Shown: positions 28,444 to 28,796 of the stretch, one piece after another
Layout: every line of letters starts with the position of its first letter
How positions within the stretch are numbered: position 1 is the first letter of the stretch
Source: Pelagophyceae sp. CCMP2097
Lineage: Eukaryota > Sar > Pelagophyceae
DNA length: 28,796 nt
Reading direction: 5' to 3'
Assembly (NCBI GenBank): GCA_026770575.1
Contig: MU657240.1
Span: 157,872-186,667, forward strand
The notes under the pieces: model-generated
What the model was told of the DNA's origin: nothing
Database searches by the model: none
What the model saw: only the letters and a program-made list of their open reading frames with translations
Translations under genes and position numbers: made by a program

Positions 28444-28796
28444 ATGGGGCGCCGGGACAAGGCGTCTTCGCATAAGAAAAGACGAGGCAGCGATCGGCAC
28501 TCGTCGGGGTCGGATCCTGACTACGCGGAGAAGGTCGCGCGCAAGGACAAGCTCAAGCGCCGGGACCGCGTCGACATCGCGTGAGTCGCCTTGCGTGCAC
28601 CCCCTCGGGGCGGCCCTTTCCCGGTGAACGCCCCAAGCCCGGTCGTGGCGCGGGCGTCGACCCCCTTTGAAAGTCGAAAAAGGACCTGACGTCGTTGAAG
28701 AAACTCGTTTCTTCTTCTTCGGAAGGGGGCGCCTCGACTCGTCGGGGGGGCTCCTCGTGCGACCCCCTCGGGACGGCCCTTCCTCGATGAACGCCC
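28444..28796 (+). CDS. Copy C of the family gene: exon 1 and start of intron 1, runs off right edge
   Basis: Exon 1, 28444-28580, encodes the same 45-residue basic peptide as copy A, differing at two codons at most (starts MGRRDKASSHKKRRGSD). It has an intact ATG and GTGAGT donor. From 28581 the sequence is intron 1. The gene continues beyond the window; by analogy with copies A and B it should resume at an exon starting with GAC GCG CTC after a CGCTAG acceptor. Confidence 0.7.
28640..28796 (+). repeat. Intron 1 repeat unit of copy C
   Basis: One ~160-bp unit runs to the edge: AAAGTCGAAAAAGGACC at 28670, the palindrome GAAGAAACTCGTTTCTTC at about 28699-28716, then CTTCGGAAGGGGGCGCCTCG. It is closer to the copy A units than to those of copy B. 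Confidence 0.7.

Overview
The window is nuclear DNA from a eukaryote, most likely a GC-rich unicellular alga or other protist (for example a pelagophyte- or haptophyte-like lineage; the exact group is a guess). The reasons are high GC, short spliceosomal introns with GTGCGT/GTGAGT donors and TAG|G or CAG|G acceptors that keep phase between conserved exons, and eukaryote-only proteins (the Paf1-complex subunit CTR9, and SET, PHD, PUB and WW domains). No rRNA, intact tRNA, CRISPR array or bacterial operon is visible. Most long open frames are GC-driven shadows.

Layout. 1-1344 (-): the 5' end, exons 1-4, of a GNAT-type gene (copy A) running off the left edge. 1345-3700: its repeated upstream DNA plus a 135-bp tandem array. 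4193-7835 (-): exons of an unrecognised helical, probably nuclear protein separated by minisatellites. 8187-9996 (-): a membrane-anchored GT92-like glycosyltransferase whose C-terminal part is not visible. 9997-10388: a 392-bp divergent promoter. 10389-20431 (+): the CTR9 homologue in about 27 exons, with two beta-rich inserts in the TPR scaffold and an acidic repeated tail; several introns are swollen by minisatellites. 20570-21280: another copy of the upstream module with a broken exon 1 (copy B). 21608-27732 (+): the body of copy B, an acetyltransferase-like domain, a SET/post-SET domain, then coiled coil, PUB, WW-like and PHD domains. 27835-28796 (+): upstream module, intact exon 1 and start of intron 1 of copy C, running off the right edge.

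The main story is a multi-copy gene family whose 5' ends (upstream module, basic first exon, intron of ~160-bp repeats) occur three times: one inverted on the left and two direct on the right, flanking the CTR9 locus. Copy B has a damaged first exon, an in-frame TAG after the post-SET motif and a frame change after the PHD finger, yet its exons are far better conserved against copy A than its introns are. CTR9 works with co-transcriptional histone modification, so a neighbouring family carrying histone-writer and reader domains is suggestive, but the adjacency may be chance.

Exon limits were read by eye from splice consensus, phase and resemblance to known families. Junctions that did not resolve are stated.
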